Source of the DNA: JAFIFT01 sp020051095
GTDB lineage: Bacteria > Pseudomonadota > Gammaproteobacteria > Legionellales > Legionellaceae
Assembly (NCBI RefSeq): GCF_964199965.1
Contig: NZ_CAXMZT010000007.1
Location: 1-64,000, forward strand
Reading direction: 5' to 3'
DNA: 64,000 nt
Shown: positions 43,610 to 52,485 of the stretch, one piece after another
Layout of the letters: the number at the start of each line of letters is the position of its first letter
How positions within the stretch are numbered: the stretch's first letter is position 1
The notes under the pieces: generated by a model
The model's input: the letters and a program-made list of their open reading frames with translations, nothing else
What the model was told of the DNA's origin: nothing
Databases searched by the model: none
Translations under genes and position numbers: made by a program

Positions 43610-45535
43610 ATGACCTGCGATCCAATTTGGACTCCATCTATCCAATCCATTAACAATAGCCGTATGGCTCAGTTTATGCGTCAGGTTAACCAATCTTATC
43701 AAACAAAGTTAAACACATATCATCAGCTTCACCAATGGTCCGTTGAAGAAACGTCAGCTTTTTGGCAAGAACTTGCAGATTTTTTATCCTTTCACTGGCA
43801 AGTTGAACCAAGCAACGCTTTTACGCCTGGCGACAATATCAAAACAGCAAAATGGTTTACGGGGGGACGATTTAATTTCGCTGAAAATTTATTGCGTCAC
43901 AATAGCGATGCACCAGCCATCACCTGTGTTGATGAGCAAGGAAACCGTCACACGATTTCCTGGCACAAGCTAAAACAACAAGTCGCCGCTTGTGCTGCGG
44001 GATTGAAGGCTGCCGGCGTGCAAAAAGGCGACCGCGTAGTAGGCGTTCTCCCCAATAACCACTATCCTATCATCGCCATGCTAGCGACTGCGAGCCTTGG
44101 TGCTATCTGGGCTTGTTGTTCCCCTGATTTTGGCGCTCAAGCCATCGTTGATAGGTTGGGGCAAATTGAACCGAAGGTTTGCTTTATCGTTGATGGGCAT
44201 TTTTATCACGGCAAATCGCATTCAGCCTTCGATAAAATCAAATTCATTCGCCAGTCACTCCCTGCTATCCAACGGTTTATTTTATGCCCCCAAATTGAGA
44301 ACGGATTGCCACTCGATGAAGGGATGATCGTGTGGGAAACATTTTTAGATAATCAGGCCGTGCTGGATTTTGTCTCCTTGCCTTTTGACCACCCTTTATA
44401 CATCCTCTTTTCCTCAGGCACCACCGGTATGCCAAAATGTATGGTGCACAGCGCCGGCGGAACGCTCATTCAGCATATGAAAGAACAAGCATTGCATTGT
44501 GATATTCGCGCCGGGGACAATTTGTGTTTTTATACCACGACAGGCTGGATGATGTGGAATTGGATGGTGTCTGCCTTATCATTGGGTTGCCAAATCACCC
44601 TTTATGAGGGTTCCCCTGCATTCCCAAGTCCGAAGCACCTATTTGATATCATCAATCAATTCGGGGTGACACATTTTGGTACTGGCGCGAAATTTATTTC
44701 CAGTTGCCAAAAAGTTGAGCTTTCTATTAAGCATGATTTGCCCTTAAGCAAATTAAGGATGATCTTATCCACCGGATCGCCGTTATTGCCTAAAAACTTT
44801 GACTATGTCTACGAATCCTTGAAAGAGGATATTCCTCTCTGCTCTATTTCAGGTGGATCAGACATTATCGGCTGCTTTGCTTTAGGAAACCCCATGCTGC
44901 CAGTCTATCGCGGCGAACTTCAATGTATCGGTTTAGGCATGGACGTTGCTGTTTTCAATGAACAGGGCCAAGCAGTTTCACAAGAAAAAGGGGAATTGGT
45001 TTGCCGTAACGCGCACCCTTCTATGCCAATCGGGTTTTGGCAGGATACCGATGGTAGTCGATATGACAACGCCTATTTTAGCCGCTTTCAAGGGGTATGG
45101 GCCCACGGGGACTATGCAGAAATCACCGCTCACGACGGGGTTATCATTTACGGTCGCGCGGATGCTACTCTTAATCCAGGTGGGGTACGCATTGGTACCG
45201 CAGAAATTTATCGTCAATTGGAAAAATTACCCGATATTGTCGATAGTGTGGTCGTCGGTCAACCATGGCAGGATGATGAACGGATTGTTTTATTTGTTCA
45301 GATGCAAGCAGGCACGTCATTATCGGAAAGTCGAATCCATGAAATTAAGCAATATATCCGGGAAAATACCTCACCTAGGCATGTACCAGCCATCATAAAG
45401 CAAGTGAGCGCCATTCCAAGAACGTTAAGTGGGAAAGTGGTTGAATTAGCCGTAAAACAAGTTTTGATGGGGCAGAACGTAAATAACCTCCAAGCAATCG
45501 CCAACCCTGAATGCTTAGCAGAATTTAATCTATAG
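43610..45535 (+). CDS. aacS: Acetoacetyl-CoA synthetase
   Basis: ATP-dependent activation of acetoacetate to acetoacetyl-CoA. The 641 residues carry the ANL-family core: P-loop FSSGTTGMPKCMVHSAGG, TTTGWMMWNWMVSAL (diagnostic of AacS), HGDYAE, and the C-terminal lysine region SGKVVELAVKQV. Acetoacetate is the product of the HMG-CoA lyase encoded 3 kb upstream, so this completes salvage of the leucine skeleton. TATAAT lies at 43580-43585 ahead of the gene, but a correctly spaced -35 is not clear. Confidence 0.93.
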   Translation: MTCDPIWTPSIQSINNSRMAQFMRQVNQSYQTKLNTYHQLHQWSVEETSAFWQELADFLSFHWQVEPSNAFTPGDNIKTAKWFTGGRFNFAENLLRHNSDAPAITCVDEQGNRHTISWHKLKQQVAACAAGLKAAGVQKGDRVVGVLPNNHYPIIAMLATASLGAIWACCSPDFGAQAIVDRLGQIEPKVCFIVDGHFYHGKSHSAFDKIKFIRQSLPAIQRFILCPQIENGLPLDEGMIVWETFLDNQAVLDFVSLPFDHPLYILFSSGTTGMPKCMVHSAGGTLIQHMKEQALHCDIRAGDNLCFYTTTGWMMWNWMVSALSLGCQITLYEGSPAFPSPKHLFDIINQFGVTHFGTGAKFISSCQKVELSIKHDLPLSKLRMILSTGSPLLPKNFDYVYESLKEDIPLCSISGGSDIIGCFALGNPMLPVYRGELQCIGLGMDVAVFNEQGQAVSQEKGELVCRNAHPSMPIGFWQDTDGSRYDNAYFSRFQGVWAHGDYAEITAHDGVIIYGRADATLNPGGVRIGTAEIYRQLEKLPDIVDSVVVGQPWQDDERIVLFVQMQAGTSLSESRIHEIKQYIRENTSPRHVPAIIKQVSAIPRTLSGKVVELAVKQVLMGQNVNNLQAIANPECLAEFNL

Positions 45536-45551
45536 ATTACACATTTCAATT

Positions 45552-45569
45552 CGGGCATAAACATGCCCG
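45552..45569. terminator. Hairpin between convergent aacS and phhB
   Basis: Perfect 7-bp stem CGGGCAT/ATGCCCG with loop AAAC, followed by CCTTCTCAATTTATTT. It is probably shared by both genes; T-runs are modest. Confidence 0.5.
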
Positions 45570-45583
45570 CCTTCTCAATTTAT

Positions 45584-45919
45584 TTATTCGGTCAACGAAT
45601 CGATTTTTGCTGCGCAAATAAAATCATTATGCGTTAATCCCGATAAAGCATGGGTCATGAAGGTAATATGACAGTAATTGTAACCACATTCTATATCAGG
45701 GTGATGATTTTCTGTATTGGCAATCCAAGCTACTGCATTAACAAACGCCATGGTTTCATAGAAGTTTTTGAAAGTATAACGTCGCTTAATTTTAGTATGG
45801 TTATCAATCACATCCCAGTTTTTATCCAGTTGCGGCATTAAATTGCTGATTTGCTCTGAATTCAGCGCTTCGCCAATACCCTCACAGGATTGGCAGTGTT
45901 TTTCTTTTAAATCTGACAT
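45584..45919 (-). CDS. phhB: Pterin-4a-carbinolamine dehydratase
   Basis: Recycles the pterin cofactor of phenylalanine hydroxylase. 111 residues, with family motifs FKNFYETMAFVNAVAWIANTENHHPDIECGYN and VTFMTHALSGLT-type ending (ITFMTHALSGLTHNDF). The N-terminal CQSCEG is an extra Cys pair. No phhA is adjacent. It lies downstream of hisC on the same strand. Confidence 0.93.
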   Translation of the reverse strand: MSDLKEKHCQSCEGIGEALNSEQISNLMPQLDKNWDVIDNHTKIKRRYTFKNFYETMAFVNAVAWIANTENHHPDIECGYNYCHITFMTHALSGLTHNDFICAAKIDSLTE

Positions 45920-45974
45920 TCACCTATTCCTATATTAGTCACACAAACAGAACTTATCTTAAATTGAAGCGGGT

Positions 45975-47099
45975 TTAACTGCAACTCAACTTATTATCGC
46001 TGAACTGGTTTAATGCATCTAAAAATCGGGCATTTTGTTGTGGGTTGCCAATGCTAACTCGCAAATGGTGAGGCATGCCAGCCCCAGCTAATGGGCGGAT
46101 AATAACGCCCTTATTGAGTAAGTAATCATTTAACGCACTTGCTTTGACGCCTGCATCGAAGGTAATGAAGTTAGCATGCGACGGGATAAGTGGGTAGCCC
46201 ATTTCAGATATCGCTTGTGCCATGTGCGCTAACCCTTTTGCATTAAGTTCTATCGATTGTTGTACGAAGGCTTGATCATCCCAAGCGATCTCCCCACAAT
46301 GCAGCGCGAGGTTATTAACAGCAAAGGGCTGTTGAATTCGCCATAGGAGCTCGATGATCGATTCATTTGCCATGGCATAGCCTAAGCGTAAGGCGGCCAA
46401 TCCATAGGCTTTGGAAAAGGTGCGCGTGATAATTAGGTTGGGAAAATGTTGTAATAAGGGCAACGCACTTTCTGATGCATCCACAAATGCATATTCGTAA
46501 TAAGCCTCATCCACGATAACGATGACATTTTCAGGCACAGATTGTAACAATTCTTTAATTGAAAGTTGGCTAACTATCACACCCGTTGGGTTATTCGGAT
46601 TAGCAAATAAAAGCACGCCGGTATTGCTTGTGCATGCCTCTATAAAGGAAGAAACAGCCCATTGCCAATTATCGTTTAAGGAAATCTGCTTGGTAGGAAT
46701 GCCTAAGCCTTTCGCTTGAATTGGGTAGGACGGGAAACATTGTTGGTGGGTTAGTACTTCTTTTTGTTGATGTAAACAAAATAATGTAAAGACTAAACTA
46801 AAAATTGAATCAGACCCATTGGCTAATAATATCTGATTGGGTGATAACGACACCTGTTCGGCTATTTTCTGTTTTAAAGGGTGATGAATCGCATTCGGAT
46901 AGGTGGCTATCTGCTCTGCAGTGATATTGCTTAAAGCAGACAACACATTGGGACTGCACCCAAGCGGATTTTCATTGCTCGCTAATTTAATTGCATGGGC
47001 AACGCCTCTTTCACGAAATAAGTCGTCTACAGACTTACCAGGCTGATAAGGCTTTAGCGATTGAATGCCCCGATGAATATATTGATTCCAATCAATCAT
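45975..47099 (-). CDS. hisC: Histidinol-phosphate aminotransferase-like aminotransferase
   Basis: PLP-dependent class-I/II aminotransferase, 374 residues. It has the HisC-type N-terminus YQPGKS, KLASNENPLGCSP, ANPNNPTGV, VDEAYYEY, and the PLP lysine in RTFSKAYGLAALRLGY. No other his genes are nearby. Such stand-alone HisC paralogues often act on aromatic amino acids, and the phhB neighbour (phenylalanine/tyrosine) makes that possible here. I start at ATG 47099 (AGGAAA upstream) rather than eight codons earlier. Confidence 0.88.
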   Translation of the reverse strand: MIDWNQYIHRGIQSLKPYQPGKSVDDLFRERGVAHAIKLASNENPLGCSPNVLSALSNITAEQIATYPNAIHHPLKQKIAEQVSLSPNQILLANGSDSIFSLVFTLFCLHQQKEVLTHQQCFPSYPIQAKGLGIPTKQISLNDNWQWAVSSFIEACTSNTGVLLFANPNNPTGVIVSQLSIKELLQSVPENVIVIVDEAYYEYAFVDASESALPLLQHFPNLIITRTFSKAYGLAALRLGYAMANESIIELLWRIQQPFAVNNLALHCGEIAWDDQAFVQQSIELNAKGLAHMAQAISEMGYPLIPSHANFITFDAGVKASALNDYLLNKGVIIRPLAGAGMPHHLRVSIGNPQQNARFLDALNQFSDNKLSCS

Positions 47100-47253
47100 A
47101 GTGTTTCCTATAGCAATATTCATGCAATAAAATATTCATAAATATAAATCTTTATGCATTTTAATAAGCCTAAAGTATAGTACCCTAACTTGTTATTCAA
47201 CACAAATTTGATTACTATTGCGTTGATTATTCAAGTCCAATCAGGAAGAACAA

Positions 47254-47562
47254 ATGAAAAGCAATGGATTTTCTTTATTTGAAATATTAATTACTTTATG
47301 CCTCATCACGTCAACATGCCTTGCTCTTATCAAACAGCAATGGCAAGCCATGCGCTGGTCAAACCAGCAATTGTTAAGTTGGCAGGGGCAGCAGCACTTA
47401 GTGAATGCCTGTGAACGACAAAAATCAGGCTTACCAATCCAGCCGATTCCAGCCCCTTTCTACTGGCAAACAACAGAGCCTTACCATATTGAGTGGCAAA
47501 TTTATCAAAAACGCGTCGAACAACATTTAGATTGTTCACAGTTTCTCACAGCACTTAATTAG
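47254..47562 (+). CDS. Type IV minor pilin-like protein (PilV/GspI-type)
   Basis: A 102-residue prepilin-like protein. The class-III signal is intact: MKSNG|FSLFEILITLCLITSTCLAL, with Gly at -1, Phe at +1, Glu at +5 and a hydrophobic helix. The C-terminal domain is short with two cysteines. It is the first of three prepilin-like genes in a row. AGGAAG precedes the start. Confidence 0.75.
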   Translation: MKSNGFSLFEILITLCLITSTCLALIKQQWQAMRWSNQQLLSWQGQQHLVNACERQKSGLPIQPIPAPFYWQTTEPYHIEWQIYQKRVEQHLDCSQFLTALN

Positions 47563-47575
47563 AAAAGGACTTAAG

Positions 47576-48292
47576 ATGTCTCTTTCCGAATTACTTATTA
47601 GCCTCTTTTTATCAACGCTATTAGGGAGCTTGCTTCTGCAACAGTATGTTAGTCTCAGCGAAAACACTAACCGACAACTAACCTTATTTAAGCACCAGTT
47701 TGAACAAACGCTACTCTCTAAACTGATAACTGATAGCATTCATCAAGCGGGTTTTCTACCCTGTGGTAGCCAATCGACTTTTGACATTTGGGATGCTAGC
47801 CAATCACAATGGATAAAGCAGCAGGCTTTAATCACGAAACCTCAGCAGTTGATTGCAACTTATATGGACAAAAACTTCCAGCCTCTTGCTTCCGACTATT
47901 CATCAATGCCAGTCGTTGCGAAAGCAATTGGGCTCAGTCCTAACCACGCAATCTTACTCACCAATTGCCGATATAGCGAGCTCAATCTCATCCAGTCAGT
48001 GAAATCAATGGGTAGTCAATATCAAATTGTTCTTGCCTACCCGAGCCGTTTTGTTATTGATGAAGATAGTTATATTGGGTTATGGCACCAAGATAATTTT
48101 GAGTTTCAGCACGACACGCTTTTTTATGGTGATCAAAAAAGGGAGCGTATCACGCAAGCACTGAAGGAATTTAACGTTATCTCACCGAGTGAAAATATCA
48201 TAAACATCACTTGGCAATATAAACAATTGCCTTCGTTTGATTTGTCCATTTGGACAGCAAATGCAAAATTGAATTCAAGGCAACAACTGTGA
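47576..48292 (+). CDS. PilW-like minor pilin lacking a normal prepilin leader
   Basis: A 238-residue protein whose N-terminus MSLSELLISLFLSTLLGSLL is the pilin helix, with Glu at position 5 counted from the Met. A normal prepilin has a short leader ending in Gly just before this point. Here the codon before ATG is AAG, and no in-frame ATG, GTG or TTG supplies a leader. The rest (CRYSELNLIQ, disulphide-type Cys pattern) matches PilW-like subunits. It may be non-functional, use a rare start, or enter the pilus unprocessed. AAAGGA lies upstream. Confidence 0.65.
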   Translation: MSLSELLISLFLSTLLGSLLLQQYVSLSENTNRQLTLFKHQFEQTLLSKLITDSIHQAGFLPCGSQSTFDIWDASQSQWIKQQALITKPQQLIATYMDKNFQPLASDYSSMPVVAKAIGLSPNHAILLTNCRYSELNLIQSVKSMGSQYQIVLAYPSRFVIDEDSYIGLWHQDNFEFQHDTLFYGDQKRERITQALKEFNVISPSENIINITWQYKQLPSFDLSIWTANAKLNSRQQL

Positions 48293-48780
48293 TAGAAAAG
48301 CGCCTACAAGGATCAATCCTTCTGACGACACTTGTTATTCTGATGTTAATGACTACATCCATACTAGTCATTTACGATACGTTGATTACAATGGAAAAAG
48401 TGCTATCAGCTGCCCGATGGCAGGCACAGCATCTTGAAACAATCCGAAAAAAAGGGTTAGTCATGATCAATCAACATGATTGGCCTTCTGCTTGCTTCCA
48501 TGGAAGTCCTCATCGCAGCAGTGGATGTATTATCGATGGCACTCATTATCTCATTATTGAGAAGTATCCAAGCCGTTGCTCAGTTATCAAAAGCAATGAT
48601 GAATGGTGGAATGCTCGGTTTTATCAATTATGGGTATGGGAGGATAACCAAATTGTCGGATATTTTTTTCGCATTGCCAAACCAGACCAAAAATTAACTT
48701 GCCGACACCCATGGCTACACATCCAAGCGCGCATTCAAGGTGAATCCGCTATCCAGATGGAATCTATCCCTTTTAATTAG
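48289..48780 (+). CDS. PilX-like minor pilin/assembly protein
   Basis: A 163-residue protein from GTG 48289, which overlaps the previous stop (GTGA). The N-terminus MIEKRLQGSILLTTLVILMLMTTSILVIYD has the basic leader, Gly and hydrophobic helix of PilX-type proteins, which lack Glu+5. The C-terminal part has four cysteines. A full cluster would go on to pilY1 and pilE; here the next 375 bp are non-coding. Confidence 0.65.
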   Translation: MIEKRLQGSILLTTLVILMLMTTSILVIYDTLITMEKVLSAARWQAQHLETIRKKGLVMINQHDWPSACFHGSPHRSSGCIIDGTHYLIIEKYPSRCSVIKSNDEWWNARFYQLWVWEDNQIVGYFFRIAKPDQKLTCRHPWLHIQARIQGESAIQMESIPFN

Positions 48781-49155
48781 AAAGATTTCCCTAAAACAGG
48801 ATTTTCAATGGAACTTCAATTGAAGAGAATATAAGGTTTGGTGATATGTTTAACAGAGAAGTCTACCAAATTTTCGAAAATGCTGCGCCTCTCCTCATCC
48901 GAGGGATAGGTCTATTTTTTTCCTATCCCTCCTACAAATTGCAAGAGGAATGATTTTTGAAAAGCGGTGAGTTGCTATGGTACTATCATTTCAGAATAAC
49001 CTGGATTACCGCTGACATTGCTTCATACGGTTGCTTTTGTTAAAGCGATAATAGTTGGTGATTTGCTTTCAAGTTTAATATTTTTGTGGTGGGGCCCTGG
49101 CTTTATTATCACTGCTTTTGTTTACATCTCGATACCAGCGCAAGAAACGCTAATT
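48781..49155. other. Non-coding gap after the pilin genes, with a hairpin
   Basis: No gene is supported. A perfect 10-bp inverted repeat GAGGGATAGG/CCTATCCCTC lies at 48901-48931 with an 11-nt T-rich loop. A plus-strand open frame at 49018-49260 runs antisense to the DUF2845 gene and has no family features. pilY1 or pilE sequence was not found. Confidence 0.6.
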
Positions 49156-49443
49156 TTAATTAAAACGATCAAATTCAATATCCGATACCACGCCTTGGAG
49201 GAAGGTTACCCGATACACCGCTCCGCCACTTTGCCGATATACCCAAACTTCGCTATCTAATAACAGGCCTAATTCATATTGAAAATCCGGGCGGCCACAT
49301 TTGAAGGCAACGTCAGCCATATCATCTCCCGTACTAATAATGTAGTTCCCCTCTTGATTAACGCATCGCATAGCGTAACTCGTTGTATTGGAGAAAAAAA
49401 TAAGTACTGCCAGGATAATTCGCATACCAATCCATCCCTTCAT
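49156..49443 (-). CDS. DUF2845-type small secreted protein
   Basis: A 95-residue protein from ATG 49443, with a signal peptide then AMRCVNQEGNYIISTGDDMADVAFKCGRPDF. This is the pattern of DUF2845: a Cys, a 'G-D-x-x-x-V' turn, then CGxP. The C-terminal strand WVYRQSGGAVYRVTFLQGVVSDIE resembles that of small outer-membrane assembly (SmpA/BamE-like) folds, a similarity I infer only from pattern. The longer start at 49518 would overlap the upstream gene. It follows that gene by 31 bp. Confidence 0.65.
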   Translation of the reverse strand: MKGWIGMRIILAVLIFFSNTTSYAMRCVNQEGNYIISTGDDMADVAFKCGRPDFQYELGLLLDSEVWVYRQSGGAVYRVTFLQGVVSDIEFDRFN

Positions 49444-49474
49444 TGATCCAATTATGGCATTCGGATGCCACTGC

Positions 49475-49741
49475 TTATTGTTCAGCAAGTTGACAGGGTC
49501 CGGTGAAATATTCATCATTCACTTTTAGTACCATATTCACATAAGCATTCCGATAACGTTTGAGAATTTTTTGTTGTTGCTTTGTCAAATACACCGGCGT
49601 GCCATTGCAAAATGCCAAGACTAAGTTTTTTCCAGGATTTAATTTAGGCTGTAGGTTACATTCCCAGGGAAACGTTGCTAAATCACACTGGGCCCAGAGC
49701 GATAGTGGGACGACCAATAATAGAACCCCAAACCATTTCAT
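49475..49741 (-). CDS. Small secreted Cys-containing protein, unknown
   Basis: An 88-residue protein with a signal peptide (1-17, ending LWA) and four cysteines in the mature part (QCDLATFPWEC, AFCNG, GPCQL). I recognise no family. It shares strand and close spacing with the DUF2845 gene downstream, so the two are probably co-expressed periplasmic proteins. Confidence 0.55.
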   Translation of the reverse strand: MKWFGVLLLVVPLSLWAQCDLATFPWECNLQPKLNPGKNLVLAFCNGTPVYLTKQQQKILKRYRNAYVNMVLKVNDEYFTGPCQLAEQ

Positions 49742-49801
49742 CTTGCCTCTCCTATTTTCTTTTTAGTATAGATGAAATTTTTAAAGGCAAGTTGTTTTGT
49801 T

Positions 49802-49904
49802 TATACCCGTGATCATTCAAAATGCGAGGATTTATGCGTCTTTCTCTTTTGCCCTGCAAAAAAGGAAAAGCAGAAAACTTGCATTTTGAATGATGACGGG
49901 TATA
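49802..49904. mobile_element. 103-bp MITE-like element with 24-bp terminal inverted repeats
   Basis: The left end begins TATACCCGTGATCATTCAAA and continues four more bases to 49825. The right end (49881-49904) is its reverse complement with a single mismatch. The interior (about 55 bp) is not coding. A shorter relative lies at 54416-54475 and lone arms at 19101 and 40624. The copy lies between the minus-strand genes ogt and 49475-49741, outside coding sequence. No transposase is present in the window. Confidence 0.8.
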
Positions 49905-49927
49905 TTTGCAAGAATAACGATGGGTGA

Positions 49928-50437
49928 CTAATCACATGCATCTGATGAATCATGGAACTTCGCTTCATGATTCAACAATAGCAATTTAAAGTCCGTGTGA
50001 CTTTGTTTACCCATATAACCACCTATTCCTTTTTGGCTGAGAATACGGTGGCATGGAATGAATAATTGAATGGGGTTTGTTCGACATGCCTGACCTACTG
50101 CTCTAGGGCTACTATGGATTCGTTTAGCAATTTCTCCATAGGTCTTGGTTTGCCCACAAGGAATCGTTGATAACTCTTCCAATACCTTTAATTGAAAGGG
50201 CGTCACTTGCAAGTGAATGGAAATATCTGAGCAGTCAATGTAACCTGTGTTGGCATAAGTATCGATAATGTGTTGGATATGACGCGCGAAATGAGATGGA
50301 GCTGAATCAGATTGTTTATCCCAGCCTAACCAGGTTAATCGGTATAGTTGATGGTTATTATGACGAATTAGCCAACAGCCTAGCGCTGTTGGCAAAGACT
50401 CTTCAACGATGGAATTAGGCTTCTTCTTTGTTTGCAC
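49928..50437 (-). CDS. ogt: Methylated-DNA-protein cysteine S-methyltransferase
   Basis: Suicide repair protein taking methyl groups from O6-methylguanine. 169 residues, with the acceptor Cys129 in FIPCHRIL, the winged-helix RAVGQACRTNP with its arginine finger, and IGGYMGKQSHTDFKLLLL. The short N-terminal domain makes it an Ogt-type, not an Ada fusion. Its start overlaps the rplS stop by 23 bp, so it is translated from the end of the ribosomal operon. Confidence 0.92.
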   Translation of the reverse strand: MQTKKKPNSIVEESLPTALGCWLIRHNNHQLYRLTWLGWDKQSDSAPSHFARHIQHIIDTYANTGYIDCSDISIHLQVTPFQLKVLEELSTIPCGQTKTYGEIAKRIHSSPRAVGQACRTNPIQLFIPCHRILSQKGIGGYMGKQSHTDFKLLLLNHEAKFHDSSDACD

Positions 50438-50789
50438 GAGAAGCTAATTTTTCTTTAATACGAGCTGCGCGGCCAGATAGCTCACGAAGATAATACAACT
50501 TAGCCCGACGGACATCACCGCGACGAACGACGTTAACACTGTCAATTAGAGGGCTGTATGTTTGAAATACACGCTCTACACCAACACCGTGAGAAATCTT
50601 TCGCACAGTAAAAGCCGAATTTAAGCCACGATTTCGCTTTGCAATCACAACACCTTCAAATGCCTGTAAACGCTCGCGGTTACCTTCTTTAACTTTCACT
50701 TGCACAGAGACCGTATCACCGGGTGCAAACTCAGGAATCTTTTTGCCCTGCATTTGCTCTGCATTGAGCTGGTCAATGATGTTAGCCAT
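50415..50789 (-). CDS. rplS: 50S ribosomal protein L19
   Basis: A 124-residue protein at the 30S-50S interface. Diagnostic segments are FAPGDTVSVQVKVKEGNRERLQAFEGVVIAKRNRG, VERVFQTYSPLIDSVNVVRRGDVRRAKLYYLRE and a basic C-terminus. Last ribosomal gene of ffh-rpsP-rimM-trmD-rplS. Confidence 0.98.
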   Translation of the reverse strand: MANIIDQLNAEQMQGKKIPEFAPGDTVSVQVKVKEGNRERLQAFEGVVIAKRNRGLNSAFTVRKISHGVGVERVFQTYSPLIDSVNVVRRGDVRRAKLYYLRELSGRAARIKEKLASRANKEEA

Positions 50790-50840
50790 AAATCACTCCT
50801 AGCCGAGGTAATTGTTAAGACAAGACAAACCTTATCTATT

Positions 50841-51587
50841 TCAACCACCTTGTTCGTTAATAAACTCTTCAAGTAACAGTTTGTCACTCGATGACAAATC
50901 CAAATCACTTAATAAATCTGGTCGTTTTAACCAGGTTTTTCCTAAAGCTTGCTTACGTCGCCAAAGACCAATTTTTTGATGGTCCCCACTCATAAGAACG
51001 TTTGGCACACTGTAACCGTCTACTTGGGATGGTCGGGTGTAGTGGGGGTAATCAAGCAAACCCGCCATAAAAGAATCCTGTAACGCCGACCCACCATGCC
51101 CGAGAGCACCTGGCAATAAACGGATGATAGCATCAATAAAAGCCATCGCTGCCAATTCACCGCCACTTAACACAAAATCACCAATTGACCACTCTTCATC
51201 AATATGATGCGCAATGATTCGTTCATCAATGCCTTCATATCGACCGGCCAAAAACAGCAAGGATTGGTTTTTTGCCGCAGCATCGTTTAAAATTTGCTGC
51301 GTCACCACCCTTCCCTGCGGACTCAAATAGATTGTTTTGCAATCCGATGGCATCACTGATTTTGCATGGCCTATTGCTGCTTTGAGAGGCTCATACATCA
51401 ACACCATGCCAGGTCCACCGCCGTATGGCTTATCGTCAACCTGTCTATGCACATCTTGTGTCCAATCACGCGGATTAAACACATCAATTTTCGCTAAGCC
51501 TCTATCGATGGCTTTTCCACAGACGCCGTACTGCAAACTGGCAAACATATCAGGCAGTACAGAAATCACACCTAAATGACAAACCAT
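50841..51587 (-). CDS. trmD: tRNA (guanine-N1)-methyltransferase
   Basis: Methylates G37 of tRNAs from SAM, preventing frameshifts. 248 residues, with the trefoil-knot SPOUT motifs LAGRYEGIDERII and EWSIGDFVLSGGELAAMAFIDAIIRLLPG, and HYTRPSQVDG. It starts directly after the rimM stop, so the two are coupled. Confidence 0.97.
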   Translation of the reverse strand: MVCHLGVISVLPDMFASLQYGVCGKAIDRGLAKIDVFNPRDWTQDVHRQVDDKPYGGGPGMVLMYEPLKAAIGHAKSVMPSDCKTIYLSPQGRVVTQQILNDAAAKNQSLLFLAGRYEGIDERIIAHHIDEEWSIGDFVLSGGELAAMAFIDAIIRLLPGALGHGGSALQDSFMAGLLDYPHYTRPSQVDGYSVPNVLMSGDHQKIGLWRRKQALGKTWLKRPDLLSDLDLSSSDKLLLEEFINEQGG

Positions 51588-52085
51588 TTAGAACGTCTCA
51601 TCCCAATCAACAATCATTTCCCTCGATTCGAGGTCAATTGATTGAATGTAGCGACCTACCAAAAAAGGAACCAAGTGCCTTCGTTCCCCTTCAATAACAA
51701 TGACGTCATTAGCGCCTGTTGCTATGATTTCAGTGACGGTTCCCAGAAACACCTTGTTCAAATTGGTTACGCTTAAACCAATGAGCTGCTGCCAGTAATA
51801 CTCACCTTCTGGTAGTTTTGGTAAGACTGATTCTGAGACGGCGATTTCAAGATTTGTCAAAGCACTCGCTTGATCGCGATCGGTCACTTGATCCAGCCAA
51901 GCAATTAATTGTTTTCCAAGTTGCTCGACGTTATCAACTCTCACCTCTTCCCAGACATTGCCTCGTTTAATAAACCAAGGACGATACTGGAGAATATTAT
52001 CCGCAGGCTCAGTAAAGGACTGTATGGTAATGGCACCTTTAATGCCGTGTGCTTTACCAAACCGACCTACAACAATATATGCCAA
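51588..52085 (-). CDS. rimM: 16S rRNA processing protein RimM
   Basis: Assembly factor for the 30S head that binds S19. 165 residues; N-terminal RimM barrel (VVGRFGKAHGIKGAITIQSFTEP) and C-terminal PRC-barrel (GEYYWQQLIGLSVTN, then VPFLVGRYIQSIDLESREMIVDWDE). Stands between rpsP (12 bp) and trmD (0 bp). Confidence 0.97.
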   Translation of the reverse strand: MAYIVVGRFGKAHGIKGAITIQSFTEPADNILQYRPWFIKRGNVWEEVRVDNVEQLGKQLIAWLDQVTDRDQASALTNLEIAVSESVLPKLPEGEYYWQQLIGLSVTNLNKVFLGTVTEIIATGANDVIVIEGERRHLVPFLVGRYIQSIDLESREMIVDWDETF

Positions 52086-52097
52086 CGGTATCTCACA

Positions 52098-52361
52098 TTA
52101 GGCAGATTCAGCTTGACGCTTTTCTGCTTTTTTTACCAAAGCTTTAACGCGCTCGGATATTTGAGCACCGATGCTTTGCCAATGCTTTATTTTTTCCAAG
52201 TCAATATTAAGCTCAACTTCTTGACCACGAGCAATAGGGTTGTAAAAACCGATACGTGCTATACAACTACCCGTGTCTCGACGCTTGCGACTATCTGTCA
52301 CAATCACATGATAAAATGGTCGCTTTTTGGCGCCCGCTCTTAATAAACGAATAACAACCAT
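52098..52361 (-). CDS. rpsP: 30S ribosomal protein S16
   Basis: An 87-residue protein with the family start VIRLLRAGAKKRPFYHVIVTDSRKRRDTGSCIARIGFYNP. Second gene of the ffh operon, 124 bp after the ffh stop, so a promoter may lie in that gap. Confidence 0.98.
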   Translation of the reverse strand: MVVIRLLRAGAKKRPFYHVIVTDSRKRRDTGSCIARIGFYNPIARGQEVELNIDLEKIKHWQSIGAQISERVKALVKKAEKRQAESA

Positions 52362-52485
52362 AGTTTCCTCTAGTTTTAACAGGTGTTAACCAAAATGGTC
52401 TGTATTGTACGCAAAAATAGCTTTGAATGGAAGCCTAAAGACTATTTTTTTCAACAAACCTCAAAATATCCACAATGTTAGATAA

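Noticed and set aside
49018..49260. 80-codon plus-strand open frame after the pilin genes.
   Set aside because: It runs antisense to the DUF2845 gene, which has a signal peptide and family motif. The plus frame has no ribosome-binding site or recognisable features.
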